Positions 18,036 through 27,370 of a stretch of DNA of 64,000 nt are shown here, in pieces (position 1 is the stretch's first letter; each line of letters starts with the position of its first letter). Below the pieces are notes generated by a model. The model did no database searches. It saw nothing but the letters and a program-made list of their open reading frames with translations, and was not told the DNA's origin. The DNA is from Muricomes sp049840515 (GTDB lineage: Bacteria; Bacillota; Clostridia; Lachnospirales; Lachnospiraceae). The DNA lies in the NCBI GenBank assembly GCA_049840515.1, contig JASGKW010000026.1:1-64000 (forward strand). The letters are read 5' to 3'. The translations under genes were made by a program, and so were the position numbers.

Positions 18036-18833
18036 ATGAGTATATGCAAAGGCGTGGCGGGCAGAAGGGGAAGGCCCCCAATAGGCATTTTCATCCATAA
18101 CGATGCTGGCCGTGAGTATATGAATGGCAGCTATTGGTATGAACAGTTGGAAAACGCTGACCAGGCAAGGCTTGAAAGAGGATTTACTCATGCCTATGTT
18201 GGAAATGATGGTGTTTTTGTAACTGAAGATGATGAAAACTGTGCATACCATTGCGGGAATGAAAATGGAAATATCAATTTTCTGTCAGTTGAAGCGTGCC
18301 AAAGTTATGGAGACCTGAAGACATTTTTAGCGAATGAGGAAAAGGCACTGCAATGGGCAGCGCAGAAGTGTAAACAGTACGGTATTACACCATCTGCCAG
18401 TACAATCCGTCTTCATCAGGAAGTATGTGCCACCGCATGCCCTCACAGGAGTGTAGAAGTTCATGGTGGTGCAACGGCCACAAAGGCATACTTCATCAAA
18501 CGGATTAAGGAGCTTATGGGTGGAGCAGATGCAACGGTAACTATACAAAGTAACAGCAATACCACAATGGAAAGGAAGGTAACAACTATGTATTGTACAT
18601 ATAAAATTACGGATTTAGATAAAGATAAGGTTTACTATTTTGATGGGCACAATTCTTACCCGCTGATGCACCCGGATGAACTGAATGTCCTGCGGAAAAT
18701 TTACAAGGATAACAACGGACATGATATGCCGCATTATGACTGGACATCAAAGGCACCGTGGTTTAAAAGATTAAAAAGAAGCCTTGGACGAGACAACACC
18801 GGCTTTCTTTGTAAGGTAACTGGCAAAATATAG
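18036..18833 (+). CDS. Endolysin, N-acetylmuramoyl-L-alanine amidase
   Basis: Cell-wall hydrolase for phage release; 265 residues. An Amidase_2-type domain spans residues ~10-165. The zinc-site candidates are FIHNDAG (His ~25), YHCGN (near residue 70) and LHQEVCATACPH (near residues 127-138). The C-terminal ~75 residues (MYCTYKITDLDKDKVYYFDGHNSYPLMHPDEL) probably bind the wall. AGGAAGGAGAG precedes ATG 18036. It has no signal peptide, consistent with holin-dependent export. Confidence 0.88.
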   Translation: MSICKGVAGRRGRPPIGIFIHNDAGREYMNGSYWYEQLENADQARLERGFTHAYVGNDGVFVTEDDENCAYHCGNENGNINFLSVEACQSYGDLKTFLANEEKALQWAAQKCKQYGITPSASTIRLHQEVCATACPHRSVEVHGGATATKAYFIKRIKELMGGADATVTIQSNSNTTMERKVTTMYCTYKITDLDKDKVYYFDGHNSYPLMHPDELNVLRKIYKDNNGHDMPHYDWTSKAPWFKRLKRSLGRDNTGFLCKVTGKI

Positions 18834-18851
18834 CAACATAATGTTGAAGTA

Positions 18852-18880
18852 TTTACAGTTGCAACGATATGAATTATAAT
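18852..18880 (+). promoter_or_regulatory. Sigma-70-type promoter for the small HTH gene
   Basis: TTTACA (18852-18857), a 17-base spacer and TATAAT (18875-18880). A short inverted repeat CAACAT-A-ATGTTG (18834-18846) lies just upstream and may be an operator. Transcription would begin near 18887, which supports ATG 18902 rather than ATG 18869 as the start of the next gene. Confidence 0.7.
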
Positions 18881-18901
18881 AGGCTTAAAGAGGATGAGCC
18901 T

Positions 18902-19099
18902 ATGGATAAGATTGGTGAGAACATAAAATATCTAAGACAGCAACGACATTGGTCGCAGGCTCAGCTTGCGGCTAAATTACATGTAACGCGTCAGGCACTG
19001 TCATATTACGAGAACGGAGATAGGTTTCCTAATCTTTATATCGCGTGCCAGCTTGCAGATATTTTTGATGTTACAATAGATTCCCTGATAGGAAGATAA
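18902..19099 (+). CDS. Small XRE-family helix-turn-helix regulator
   Basis: DNA-binding protein of 65 residues consisting almost entirely of an HTH_3 domain: IGENIKYLRQQRHWSQAQLAAKLHVTRQALSYYENGDRFPN. ATG 18902 is used because the promoter lies at 18852-18880 and AGAGGATG precedes it. It is transcribed alone at the prophage edge and may control lysogeny or neighbouring genes. The target is not visible. Confidence 0.82.
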   Translation: MDKIGENIKYLRQQRHWSQAQLAAKLHVTRQALSYYENGDRFPNLYIACQLADIFDVTIDSLIGR

Positions 19100-19100
19100 A

Positions 19101-19243
19101 GGAAAAGCCCGGCGTCTGGTGAGGACTCCGGGCTTTGTGGTGGGAAAGGAACTAATATATTAAATGGTGAGGAGATTAGTTCCTTCTATATAAGTAAACA
19201 GTTGTAAAAGAAAAAACTTACGCAAAAATAAGAAAAATAAAAT
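19101..19243. repeat. Copy 1 of a ~140-bp duplicated sequence with two hairpins
   Basis: Nearly identical to 23963-24109. It holds hairpin one (AAGCCCGG ... CCGGGCTT), hairpin two (GGAACTAAT 19147-19155 pairing with ATTAGTTCC further on) and a conserved AACTTACGCAAAAA. It begins one base after the HTH gene stop. It could be a terminator region, a small RNA or an element end. The rest of 19100-19548 holds the attachment site and terminators and no gene. Confidence 0.85.
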
Positions 19244-19353
19244 TAATTTTTTGGTTTTACTCTGTTATATGAAGCAATTTCAAGAAGTCCCAAAAGTGTC
19301 CCATACAAAACGGAAAAAGTCCCTATTTATGGGCATTGTGGGCATTAGGTGAT

Positions 19354-19399
19354 TTGACTTTTAATCAAGTTGTCCGGAGTTCGAACCTCCGCACGCTCA
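19354..19399 (+). other. Prophage attachment site: 3' half of a tRNA-Lys gene
   Basis: From TTGACTTTTAATCAAG (anticodon arm with TTT anticodon) through the T-arm GGAGTTCGAACCTCC to the acceptor end GCACGCTCA, this matches the 3' half of a tRNA-Lys(TTT). The 5' half is not present upstream, where the sequence is unrelated AT-rich prophage DNA. This is what integration into a tRNA gene leaves behind. The complete tRNA should lie beyond the left edge of the window at the other prophage end. Confidence 0.8.
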
Positions 19400-19415
19400 T
19401 TAAGTGAAAGTGGCA

Positions 19416-19450
19416 CAAATCCAGTGTTAAAAGGATTTGGGTCATTTTTT
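19416..19450 (+). terminator. Terminator after the tRNA-Lys fragment
   Basis: CAAATCC (19416-19422) pairs with GGATTTG (19433-19439), followed by GTCATTTTTTT. It is probably the original tRNA-Lys terminator. Confidence 0.65.
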
Positions 19451-19477
19451 TAGATTCATATAAAAACCCGCATTATT

Positions 19478-19503
19478 ACAGCCGTTCCTTCTGGGACGGC
19501 TGT
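19478..19503. terminator. Hairpin downstream of the CheX gene
   Basis: ACAGCCGTTCC and GGGACGGCTGT form a strong stem around a TTCT loop. On the minus strand it is followed by AATAATGCGGGTTTTTAT, so it can end the cheX operon. Confidence 0.7.
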
Positions 19504-19548
19504 TTGTGTATTTGAGGCTTAATTAGAGGATTAACTATTATTAACGGC

Positions 19549-20007
19549 TTATGTTAGCTCCACATTGAAGTCAATCTCGTCTAAATCTTCAAGATACAAA
19601 GAAATATTGTAGCAAGGGCTGCTGGACGATTGGGGAAATGTTTTATTATAAATTATAGTAGGCGGGGTAATATCCACACCCGTGTCCGTTGAAGAGATAT
19701 GCAGACAAGCGTTTCCCATGACCATGTTGCACATTTCGCCCACGGCACTTGTAACCAGTTCCTCCTGGTCTGTAACTTCCATGCCGCCAAGCATTTCTGA
19801 TGCAAGGGCCTGCCCTGTCCTGACATTCATGGACATGGCAACTTGACCGCTGACATCGCCTATGATTCCCATAAGCACCAGAATATCGCAATTATCCGCA
19901 GGGGTCTTAGACGGCTGAACCTCCGCAAGCATAATTGGTTTTGAAGAAAAAGATTCCAACACCGTATACCAGGCATTGATAAAAATATCAGCATATTTGT
20001 TTTCCAT
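19549..20007 (-). CDS. cheX: CheX-like chemotaxis phosphatase
   Basis: CheX-family protein of 152 residues, expected to remove phosphate from a CheY-like regulator. The catalytic signature ExxN appears as EMCNMVMGN (near residue 100), and GIIGDVSGQVAMSM is typical of the family. It is last in a three-gene minus-strand operon with a CheY-like regulator and a CheA-like kinase, 15 bases after the kinase stop. The partner is most likely the operon's own CheY-like protein. Confidence 0.82.
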   Translation of the reverse strand: MENKYADIFINAWYTVLESFSSKPIMLAEVQPSKTPADNCDILVLMGIIGDVSGQVAMSMNVRTGQALASEMLGGMEVTDQEELVTSAVGEMCNMVMGNACLHISSTDTGVDITPPTIIYNKTFPQSSSSPCYNISLYLEDLDEIDFNVELT

Positions 20008-20022
20008 TTCAGTGTCTCCTTT

Positions 20023-22003
20023 TTAAGCAGTATAAGGCAGTCTGAACAGGAAAGACGTACCTTTGTTTTCTTCTGTTAAGATTTCCAGCGTCCCCCCAAG
20101 GTCCATACACGCTTTTTGAAATACTGCCATTCCCAGACCCCTTCCAGAAAGAGAATCTGCGCAGGTTTTTGTAGAAAAGTGGTCTGCAAAAATCAGATTG
20201 CAGAGTTCGCTTTTCGACATTTTCTCCAGTGCCTCGGCTGTATACAGGTTGGACTTCAATGCTTTTTCTTTTATTTTGTTTATATTAAGGCCGCGCCCGT
20301 CATCCGATATGGTAAGAGTGAACCATTTGTCGTCCACCTTGGATATACGGCATTCCAAAAGCCCTCTTTCTTCCTTTCCGCATGTAAGACGCTCCTCATC
20401 CGTTTCAATTCCATGATCCATGGCATTGCGGAAAATGTGAACGAGTGCTTTTCAGGAAGTCGTTATACTGTTCTTCGTTGATTGCAATGTCGTCCCCTTC
20501 AACCAGATAAACAGGCATATTCTTTATAAGGCGGCTTGAAAGATATTGCAGGTAATCGCGGTATTGTTCCAGAAATCCTTTGATATTTTTTCGTTTCAGC
20601 TCTTCAATCAGGGCGATTACAAACGTTGGGGTAAGTGATTTTTTGGCAGAACGAATCTTATCTTCAATCTCTGTCAGCTTGGTCTTGGGGAAAGTGAGAA
20701 TTTCACTTTCATCAAAATAGGAAGTACCCATCACCTCATAAATAACATTAAGGTCCTCCTGCAATATATTTTCCGGGTCGAAGTGCTCCATGACATGTTC
20801 CACGTCGGACAGGGCGGCATCTTGTCCGCGATTGGTGATTTGCAGCAAAGCGTCCTCAAATTCGTGCAGCCGGTCTGATGCGGAAATAAATCCGTATTGA
20901 GCGAAGTCTCCTTTGAAGGTGTGGACAGCGCGAAACAACTCGTTCAGATTGTCCGAAAAGCAGGCATCATTTTTGAAATAGTTGCGATATCCTTCTGCGA
21001 AAATCTCACGAAATTCCTGTAACATCTGCTTGATTTGCGCCTGACGGCTGATAGCTTTTATCAAAAGTCTCTGTTTATTTTGATCGTCGGCCATAGCTTT
21101 TTCCAGATTGATTTTCTCAGTAATGTCGTTTAATATGACCATGACAGCTTTTTGTCCATCGCTTTCTATTCTGCGATATTCAAACCGGATGTTCTTACCG
21201 TTGATGACACAATCTGATGGCAAAAGCATTAAATAGACATTATCTGTTATAGGTGAATTATTTTCAAAATAGCTGTCAAAGGCCATTTGAAAGATGGTTC
21301 GTGCGTCATCTTTGAAGTAAGGGCTCACCAGATCTATGTAAGCAAGGGAGCCTATGCTTTGCCCGAAGAGAGTCACGCATTTATAACTAAATTCATTTTT
21401 TATAATCAGGTCTTTGCCAAACCATAAAAATCCCTGGTCTGCATGGTCAAGCAGATTTCTTACGGATGCTGATTGGTATTCGAGACTTTGGCGGAATAGC
21501 TTTTCCTGGTTGTGTGCAGCCAGCAATTTTTGCTGCTGGTTTTTCAAGACGCTGATCTGCGCTTCGTTTTGCTTGGAAAGTTCAATCAGAAATAATTGGA
21601 TGCTGACTACACCTATGTAAGAATTATTTTTGTAGACTATGATATAATCATACAATTTGTTCGGCTCCCGATGCATAGCTTGAATACTGATTTTTGATAT
21701 ACTTTCGTTTACATCTGCTTTCAATATATCCGTATCCATCAGAAGACTGGCCGGACGTTTCATATAGAGGGAATTCCCGTAGTATGTTCCTATTTTCTGG
21801 AAAAAGGCTGTGCGCATGACAAGACCTACAGGAGCGCCGTTCTCTGTAATTACAACACCTTCGACATCACAATTATTTAAAAATAATGCTTTCACCGATT
21901 CCCCGTAGGAGGAGGCCTCCACGACCGGTGTCTGTATGACAAATTGTTCCAGGCCTCTTTCATCATCAAATACGTCAGGTCTGTTATCTTGAATTGCTGG
22001 CAT
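20023..22003 (-). CDS. CheA-like hybrid kinase (CBS-PAS-Hpt-ATPase), single-base frameshift
   Basis: Order from the N-terminus: two CBS repeats (~residues 20-150), a short coiled coil, a PAS domain (~200-310; FRFEYRRIESDGQKAVMVILNDITEK region), an Hpt domain with HTFKGDF, and an ATPase with N-box HIFRNAMDHGIE, DDGRGLN and GRGLGM. There is no CheW-like C-terminal domain, so it is not a standard chemotaxis CheA. The frame breaks at TTTT 20449-20452; removing one T joins both parts into about 659 residues. Probably a sequence error. CBS repeats often sense nucleotides, but the signal is unknown. Confidence 0.8.
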
Positions 22004-22382
22004 TTTTGCACCCTCCCATTCCGGAATTGAGGACAGTATTGATGACGTTGAGCACGGTTTCTTCCTTAAACGGTTTGATGATATAATGCCTGGCGCCCTT
22101 GTTTATTGCCTCAATTATTTTTACTTCCTGGCCCAAGGCGGAAATCATGATAATACACGCATTTTTATCCATCATACAAATTCTTTGCAGAGCGGATATC
22201 CCATCAAGCTGCGGCATGGTGATATCCATAGTGACCAAATCCGGTTGGGCGCTCATATATTTCTCAATGGCTTCCTGGCCGTTGACTGCTTCGGCAACAA
22301 CTTCGTGACCTTGTTTTTCAAAAATTTTTTTCAGATTCATTCTTATAATGAGAGAATCGTCAACAATCATAATTCTTTTCAT
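21984..22382 (-). CDS. CheY-like single-domain response regulator
   Basis: Receiver domain alone, 132 residues. MKRIMIVDDSLIIRMNLKKIF holds the acidic pocket, PDLVTMDITMPQLDGI carries the phospho-acceptor Asp (~54), and IIKPF the conserved Lys. There is no output domain, so it acts through protein contacts. It is the first gene of the operon, overlapping the kinase by 20 bases. Phosphate would come from the Hpt/ATPase kinase and be removed by CheX. Confidence 0.88.
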   Translation of the reverse strand: MKRIMIVDDSLIIRMNLKKIFEKQGHEVVAEAVNGQEAIEKYMSAQPDLVTMDITMPQLDGISALQRICMMDKNACIIMISALGQEVKIIEAINKGARHYIIKPFKEETVLNVINTVLNSGMGGCKNASNSR

Positions 22383-22654
22383 AATAAATCTCCATTCGAT
22401 TAAAGTATAATAAAGTTTTGTGCCTTCATCCTATCCTACAAATGTTAAAGAAATATACTTGTTTATGTAAATTTAGAGTTATGAACGCTTCATTCAAGTA
22501 AGCAAAATAAGTTGACAAAATATAGCTCTTATAATATACTTAATCAGTGATTTACAGCACGCCCAAAGCTGGCACGCTTGTAATTGCAGAAGAAAGTTTA
22601 TAGAGGTAAGTCCTGTTATAATCAGGATTTTCTTAATTCTTCAATATTGTATTT

Positions 22655-22735
22655 GCGGATGTGGCGGAATTGGCAGACGCGCTAGACTTAGGATCTAGTG
22701 TCCACGACGTGCAGGTTCAAGTCCTGTCATCCGCA
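22655..22735 (+). tRNA. tRNA-Leu (anticodon TAG)
   Basis: Acceptor arms GCGGATG and CATCCGC with discriminator A, and an anticodon stem CTAGA/TCTAG with loop CTTAGGA (anticodon TAG at 22689-22691). A long variable arm and T-arm GCAGGTTCAAGTCCTGT follow. The type II shape with a long variable arm is diagnostic of tRNA-Leu. CCA is not encoded. The remaining sequence of 22383-22928 holds the chemotaxis operon leader and no recognised gene. Confidence 0.95.
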
Positions 22736-22742
22736 TTGAACA

Positions 22743-22785
22743 ACCCTTGATTTTACTGAATTTCAGTAAAATCAAGGGTCGTTTA
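22743..22785 (+). terminator. Strong terminator after tRNA-Leu
   Basis: ACCCTTGATTTTACTG and CAGTAAAATCAAGGGT form a 16-pair perfect stem with loop AATTT, followed by CGTTTATT. Confidence 0.9.
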
Positions 22786-23066
22786 TTATTAAAAATAACT
22801 TATAATAATCATTTCAAAATATTTCTGGGTTTCAAAGATACTGTTCAACCAGATAGTCAATTAGCACATCATAGCAGACAGTCAGCTTTATAAACACATC
22901 GATGGAGAATACGTCACACATCTGTCAGATGAGAACAATAAAAGTTTTTGTGGACAATCCAGAATTTATGTCGGAATTTATGGTGGATTATGGTAATATA
23001 AGATTGTTGAGAGACAAGAATTACCGAAGTGTTTTAGGAAAAATAAAAGTATGAGATGGAAAAAGA

Positions 23067-23521
23067 ATGTTAATGACGACCGGAAACAGTTTTGAGGGAT
23101 ACATTATCGAAAAATATATTGATGTAATCTCTTCAGCGGTTGTTCTTGGAACCGGATTCTTAAGTTCTATAAGTGTATCATTTTCAGATTTTACTGGATC
23201 AAGAAGTGGTTCTTATGAAAAAAAGCTAAAAAGTGGCGAAAGAGAGGCGTTAGAGGCTTTAAAAGAACGAGCTAAGAGTTTAGGTGGAAATGGAATTATC
23301 GGAATAGATGTTGATTATACAACATTTGGAAATTAAATACAATACTTGAATCGGCTGATTTGAAACAAAGCGCCAGAGAAATTTATGAATATGTTAATGA
23401 GTTAGGTAATCCGAAGCTTGAAATAATGGTTGATGAGTTAAAGAGACTTGCAGACATGGAGCGGATGTATGGGAATATGAAATCTTCTGCTTTAGAGAAA
23501 ATTAAAAACGCTTTACAATAA
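23067..23521 (+). pseudogene. Remnant of a YbjQ/UPF0145-type protein gene
   Basis: 23067-23336 encodes 89 residues with the N-terminal part of a YbjQ-like fold (TTGNSFEGYIIEKYIDVIS, SLGGNGIIGIDVDYTTFGN), then stops. Directly after it, in another frame without a start, comes a helical C-terminal piece (SADLKQSAREIYEYVNELGNPKLEI to KIKNALQ, stop near 23521). YbjQ proteins normally end with another beta strand that is missing here. This looks like an internal deletion or frameshift scar in an accessory region. The short frame may still be translated. Confidence 0.55.
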
Positions 23522-23563
23522 ATATCAGAGAATAAAAGATAGTACATGAAGGAGAGAAAGACT

Positions 23564-23914
23564 ATGGCATTAATTAAGTGTCCGGAATGTGGAAAGAAAG
23601 TCAGTACTGGTGCATCCACATGTCCCCATTGTGGATTTGATGTAAGTGCAATTAATAATATGCAGGAGGTTGTTGAGGAGCAAAACAAAAAATCTAAAAA
23701 CAATTTGATAACTATAATGGTGGTTATCATTTTTCTTGTTGCTGTAATAGGGGGTACTGCATATTACGAAAATGCAACGTCATATGAGAGCGCAAATAAA
23801 AAAGCCAAAGAATCTTATGAAAGAGCAAAAGAGTCAGAAGAAGAATTACAAGAACTTCAACAGCAATTAGAAGAAAACCAGAGTCAGATAGATGCTCTGA
23901 CAGGTAATGAATAA
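23564..23914 (+). CDS. Zinc-ribbon membrane protein
   Basis: Protein of 116 residues. N-terminal zinc ribbon CPECGKKVSTGASTCPHC (residues ~6-23), one membrane helix (ITIMVVIIFLVAVIGGTAYY, ~52-71) and a C-terminal Glu/Gln-rich coiled coil. ATG 23564 is chosen because GAAGGAGAG precedes it. The ribbon faces the cytoplasm, by the positive-inside rule, and the coil lies outside. The function is unknown. It lies just before copy 2 of the duplicated sequence. Confidence 0.72.
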   Translation: MALIKCPECGKKVSTGASTCPHCGFDVSAINNMQEVVEEQNKKSKNNLITIMVVIIFLVAVIGGTAYYENATSYESANKKAKESYERAKESEEELQELQQQLEENQSQIDALTGNE

Positions 23915-23962
23915 GGACTGGTATGAAGAACATAGAGCAGGGTTTTTAGACATTGAAATCAA

Positions 23963-24109
23963 GGAACAAGCCCGGGGTCTGGTGAGGACTCCGGGCTTTG
24001 TGGTGGGAAAGGAACTAATATATTAAATGGTGAGGAGATTAGTTCCCTCTATATAAGTAAACAATCTTGCGGCAAAAAACTTACGCAAAAAACGGAAATA
24101 AAATAAAAA
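23963..24109. repeat. Copy 2 of the ~140-bp duplicated sequence
   Basis: Matches 19101-19243 over almost its whole length, including both hairpins, GTCTGGTGAGGACTCC and AACTTACGCAAAAA. Differences are mainly between hairpin two and the AACTTACGC block. It lies in the gene-free stretch 23915-24255, which otherwise shows only AT-rich sequence. A second copy at the far side of an accessory block suggests remains of a related element, or a shared small RNA or terminator. Confidence 0.85.
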
Positions 24110-24255
24110 TTTTTAAAATCAGTTATTTTTTGTATGGAAATATTCCTTTTCAGCTCTAAAAGAGGGGAGAAATCTTCCCCCTCACAGGTATACTTACTCT
24201 GATTTCCACATAATAATCTATTAATATTTGATAACGGTCTTTGTATGGGTGAAAG

Positions 24256-25927
24256 ATGGAAAAAATTTTAGATGAGGGCTATTTTGACTTGATAATTAAT
24301 AATACATTGGCGATGCAAAATGAGGCAGAGTACATTACCATCTTGAATGAGAGGCACTCTATACTTCATGTACAAGTTAATAATCTTAATATGTGCGATC
24401 TTGGTCTGTATCCATACAATAGATTTCCCACTTTGTTTACGCTGACATCACAGCAAAGCCTCGACAGTTCTAATATAAGTCCGATACAGTCTAATCCTTC
24501 CCTTGCGCTGATGGGGGCGGGGTACTTGTGGGTATTATTGATACCGGGGTGGACTATACCCATCCCGCATTTAAGGGAGCTGACAATACGACCCGGATTG
24601 TGTCTATCTGGGATCAGACGATACAGGATCGAATACCCGCCTGAGGGATTTACATATGGCACAGAGTATGATAGTCAGGTGTTGGACCTTGCATTGAAAA
24701 CGGAGGATCCTTTCACTATAGCACCAACCACCGATTTAAATGGACACGGGACAGGAATTGCCAGTATTGTGGCAGGCAGCCCCAGTGTTGAAAATTCATT
24801 TACAGGTGTAGTTCCTCAATCTCAGCTGGTGGTGGTAAAATTAAAGGAAGCTAAAAGAAATCTGCGCACAATATTTTCTGTTCCTGAGGATGCCATATGT
24901 TACCAGGAGACAGATATTATTCTTGGAATACGCTATGTCTTGAGTATTGCACGAAGACTGAGAAGACCGGTTGTTATCTGCCTCGCGCTAGGCTCAAGTC
25001 TGGTAGGACATGAAGGAGTAGGTGCGACAAGCAGTTATATAGATTACCTTGCACAGCTTTCTCATGTAAATATTGTTGTCTCGGCGGGAAATGAGGGAAA
25101 TAAAAACCGACACTTTTGGGGAAATGTCCGGGCGGCCCCATACGCCGAGGAATTTGAACTGAAAATATCTCCCAAGGACCCTCTTTTCTCTTTTGAAATC
25201 TGGCCGGATATTCAGGCAAGGCTGGGAGTACAGATTATTGCGCCCACAGGCGAAATGACATCCGTTATTTATCCTTCCATTGGAACGTGTGTGAGCCATC
25301 AGTTTGTGTTTAGCCAGACTCAGATATGGATTAACAATATACTCCTTGAAGAAGAAAATGGAAGCCAGCTTGTGCTGGTTCGATTTGCAAAAGCCTCAGA
25401 GGGAATCTGGCGTGTGAGGGTCAATGGAATAGACAGGGCACCTTTTTCTTTTCACAGCTGGCTGCCCAATGGCCAGTTGATTTCGGATGAGACGTTTTTC
25501 TTATTATCTACCCCGGATACAACAATTACGTCTCCGGGCAATGCAGACCATATACTTACGGTAACTGCTTATGACCAGGAAAATGGAAGTATTATCATAG
25601 ATTCCAGCAGAGGCTATACAAGACTTGGCAGGGTCAAGCCTGACATTGCGGCTCCCGGCCTTAGAATTCCATGTGCTCTCCCGGGAGGCAGATATGGCAG
25701 TTTGACAGGAAGCGGTGCAGCAGCGGCACATGCCTCCGGCGCGGTTGCCATGGTTTTTGAATGGGGTGTTGTGAGAGGAAATTATACATCCCTTACCGGA
25801 AAAGACATTAATAGTCTTATCATCCGGGGGGCAGAAAAGAAACCCCATATATACATATCCTAATAATATATGGGGTTACGGCAAATTGGACGTATATTCT
25901 CTTTTTGAACTTCTTACATTTATTTAA
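24256..25927 (+). CDS. Csp-like subtilase with altered catalytic Ser; three single-base indels
   Basis: S8-family protein related to clostridial Csp germination proteases. The His motif LNGHGTGIASIVAG is in frame (~residue 164). The Asp motif GIIDTGVDYTHPAF is hidden in another frame between a missing G (24519-24522) and an extra C (24636-24638). These two cancel, so the open frame runs on. At the Ser position the sequence reads TGSGAAAAHASGA instead of TGTSxA, so the catalytic Ser is Gly. The frame ends at 25861, but PNNIWGYGKLDVYSLFELL continues in another frame to TAA 25925-25927. It is possibly a pseudoprotease. Confidence 0.75.
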
Positions 25928-25952
25928 GAGGAAGACTTAAATAAACTGTGTA

Positions 25953-27177
25953 CTATTTGCGGAATGCAAATTTTGATACGCCATTTTCAGTTGGAACAGA
26001 GACATCTCCCTGAATCAGAGGCTGTGCGTAGTCAATAAATTCCTGGCTCACATCTGTTCCATCCTTTGTAATCCAGTCAAGAGGGATGGTCTTTTCTCTG
26101 ATTGCAAATAATATTTACATCAGCGGTATCGTGGTCGATGGCGTAAGGGGAATTGCAGTTTCTTTTAAAGGTAATCATTTTACCGGTCTCTCCTTCGAGA
26201 GCACATTTTACTCCATAGGCTCCGGAAGATATAGCCTCTTCATGGTCTGTGCCGGAGAGCATGGTGGAGGAACAGCGCTGGCATACATTCAGCTCAATGG
26301 AACGCACTTTGACACCGAGACGGTCTTTTACCAGATTCTCAAGGTATTTGCCGGAGCCTGTCAGCATCTTATGGCCGAAAGCATCTACCCCTACGTCGCT
26401 GTCCAGCTCACAGATGAAGGTTCCGTTTTTATCGTGGATGCCCTCAGAAATGCAGACAACAAGGTTTGGTGTGGTTTCCAGGGCTTCGCTCACTTTTTTG
26501 AGGAAATCATCCTGGTCAAAGTCTGCTTCCGGCAGATAGATAAGCACAGGATTGTCCCCTTCAAATTTGCGGGCAAGGGCACTGGCGGCGGTCAGCCATC
26601 CGGCATGGCGCCCCATAATTTCCACAATGGTCACAGACTTTTTATTGTCATACACGGATGCGTCGATGGAGATTTCTCTGACTGTGGATGCAATATATTT
26701 GGCTGCACTTCCAAAGCCGGGGGTATGATCTGTCTCTACAAGGTCATTGTCGATAGTCTTGGGGATTCCGATTACTCTGATGTCAGAACCAATATCTGCC
26801 GCATAGCGGGAAAGCTTGCTCACGGTATCCATAGAGTCATTTCCGCCTATATAGAAAAAGTAACCGATGTTCATGGACTGGAATTTCTCAAAAAGCCGGG
26901 GATATACGGAATCATCCAGATTTTCAGGGAGTTTATATCTGCATGAGCCTAAATAGGACCCTGGTGTAGTTTTTATTAATTCCAGGTCACCGGACGTTTC
27001 AAGAGGTTTCATATCCATGAAGCAGTCGTTTAAAAAGCCTTCGATTCCATTAATCATACCATATACAGTGCCAAAGGACTCGTCCCGGCTCAGAGTCTCA
27101 CATACAACCCCGTACAGACTGGCATTGATAACAGCAGTTGGCCCGCCGGATTGACCGACAATAACATTTTTTTTCAT
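25953..27177 (-). CDS. 6-phosphofructokinase, PPi-dependent type; frameshift near the C-terminus
   Basis: Phosphorylates fructose 6-phosphate in glycolysis. Motifs are GQSGGPTAVINA at the N-terminus, GGNDSMDTV (~residue 105), PKTIDNDL and MGRHAGW. GGND and PKTIDND are closer to the PPi-dependent long-type enzymes than to ATP-PFK. The open frame ends at 26077. Removing one base from the AAA run at 26106-26108 extends it through REKTIPLDWITKDGTDVSQEFIDYAQPLI to TAG 25953-25955, giving about 407 residues, the expected length. A broken core glycolytic gene argues for sequence error. It converges on the subtilase gene. Confidence 0.85.
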
Positions 27178-27370
27178 AACAATTCCTCCAAGATGATTTG
27201 AGATTTTTTCTATATATTAACTATAAAGGATAACCTCTTTTTTTACAACAAGTATAATTGGAGGCTGTGTGGCAAAGTTTTAACAATCAGAGCAGAAAAA
27301 ATTGATAAAGGAGTTGGAAATTTTAAAGATATGCATTATAATTGCAATATCTAAATAAAGAGGTGCGATT

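Noticed and set aside
22929..23054. A 41-codon frame (MRTIKVFVDNPEFMSEF...) before the YbjQ remnant
   Set aside because: No clear ribosome binding site and no family resemblance; the region is scarred, so it is not called as a gene.
26086..26946. Long plus-strand frame of 286 codons
   Set aside because: It is the antisense of the phosphofructokinase gene, which has clear motifs on the minus strand.
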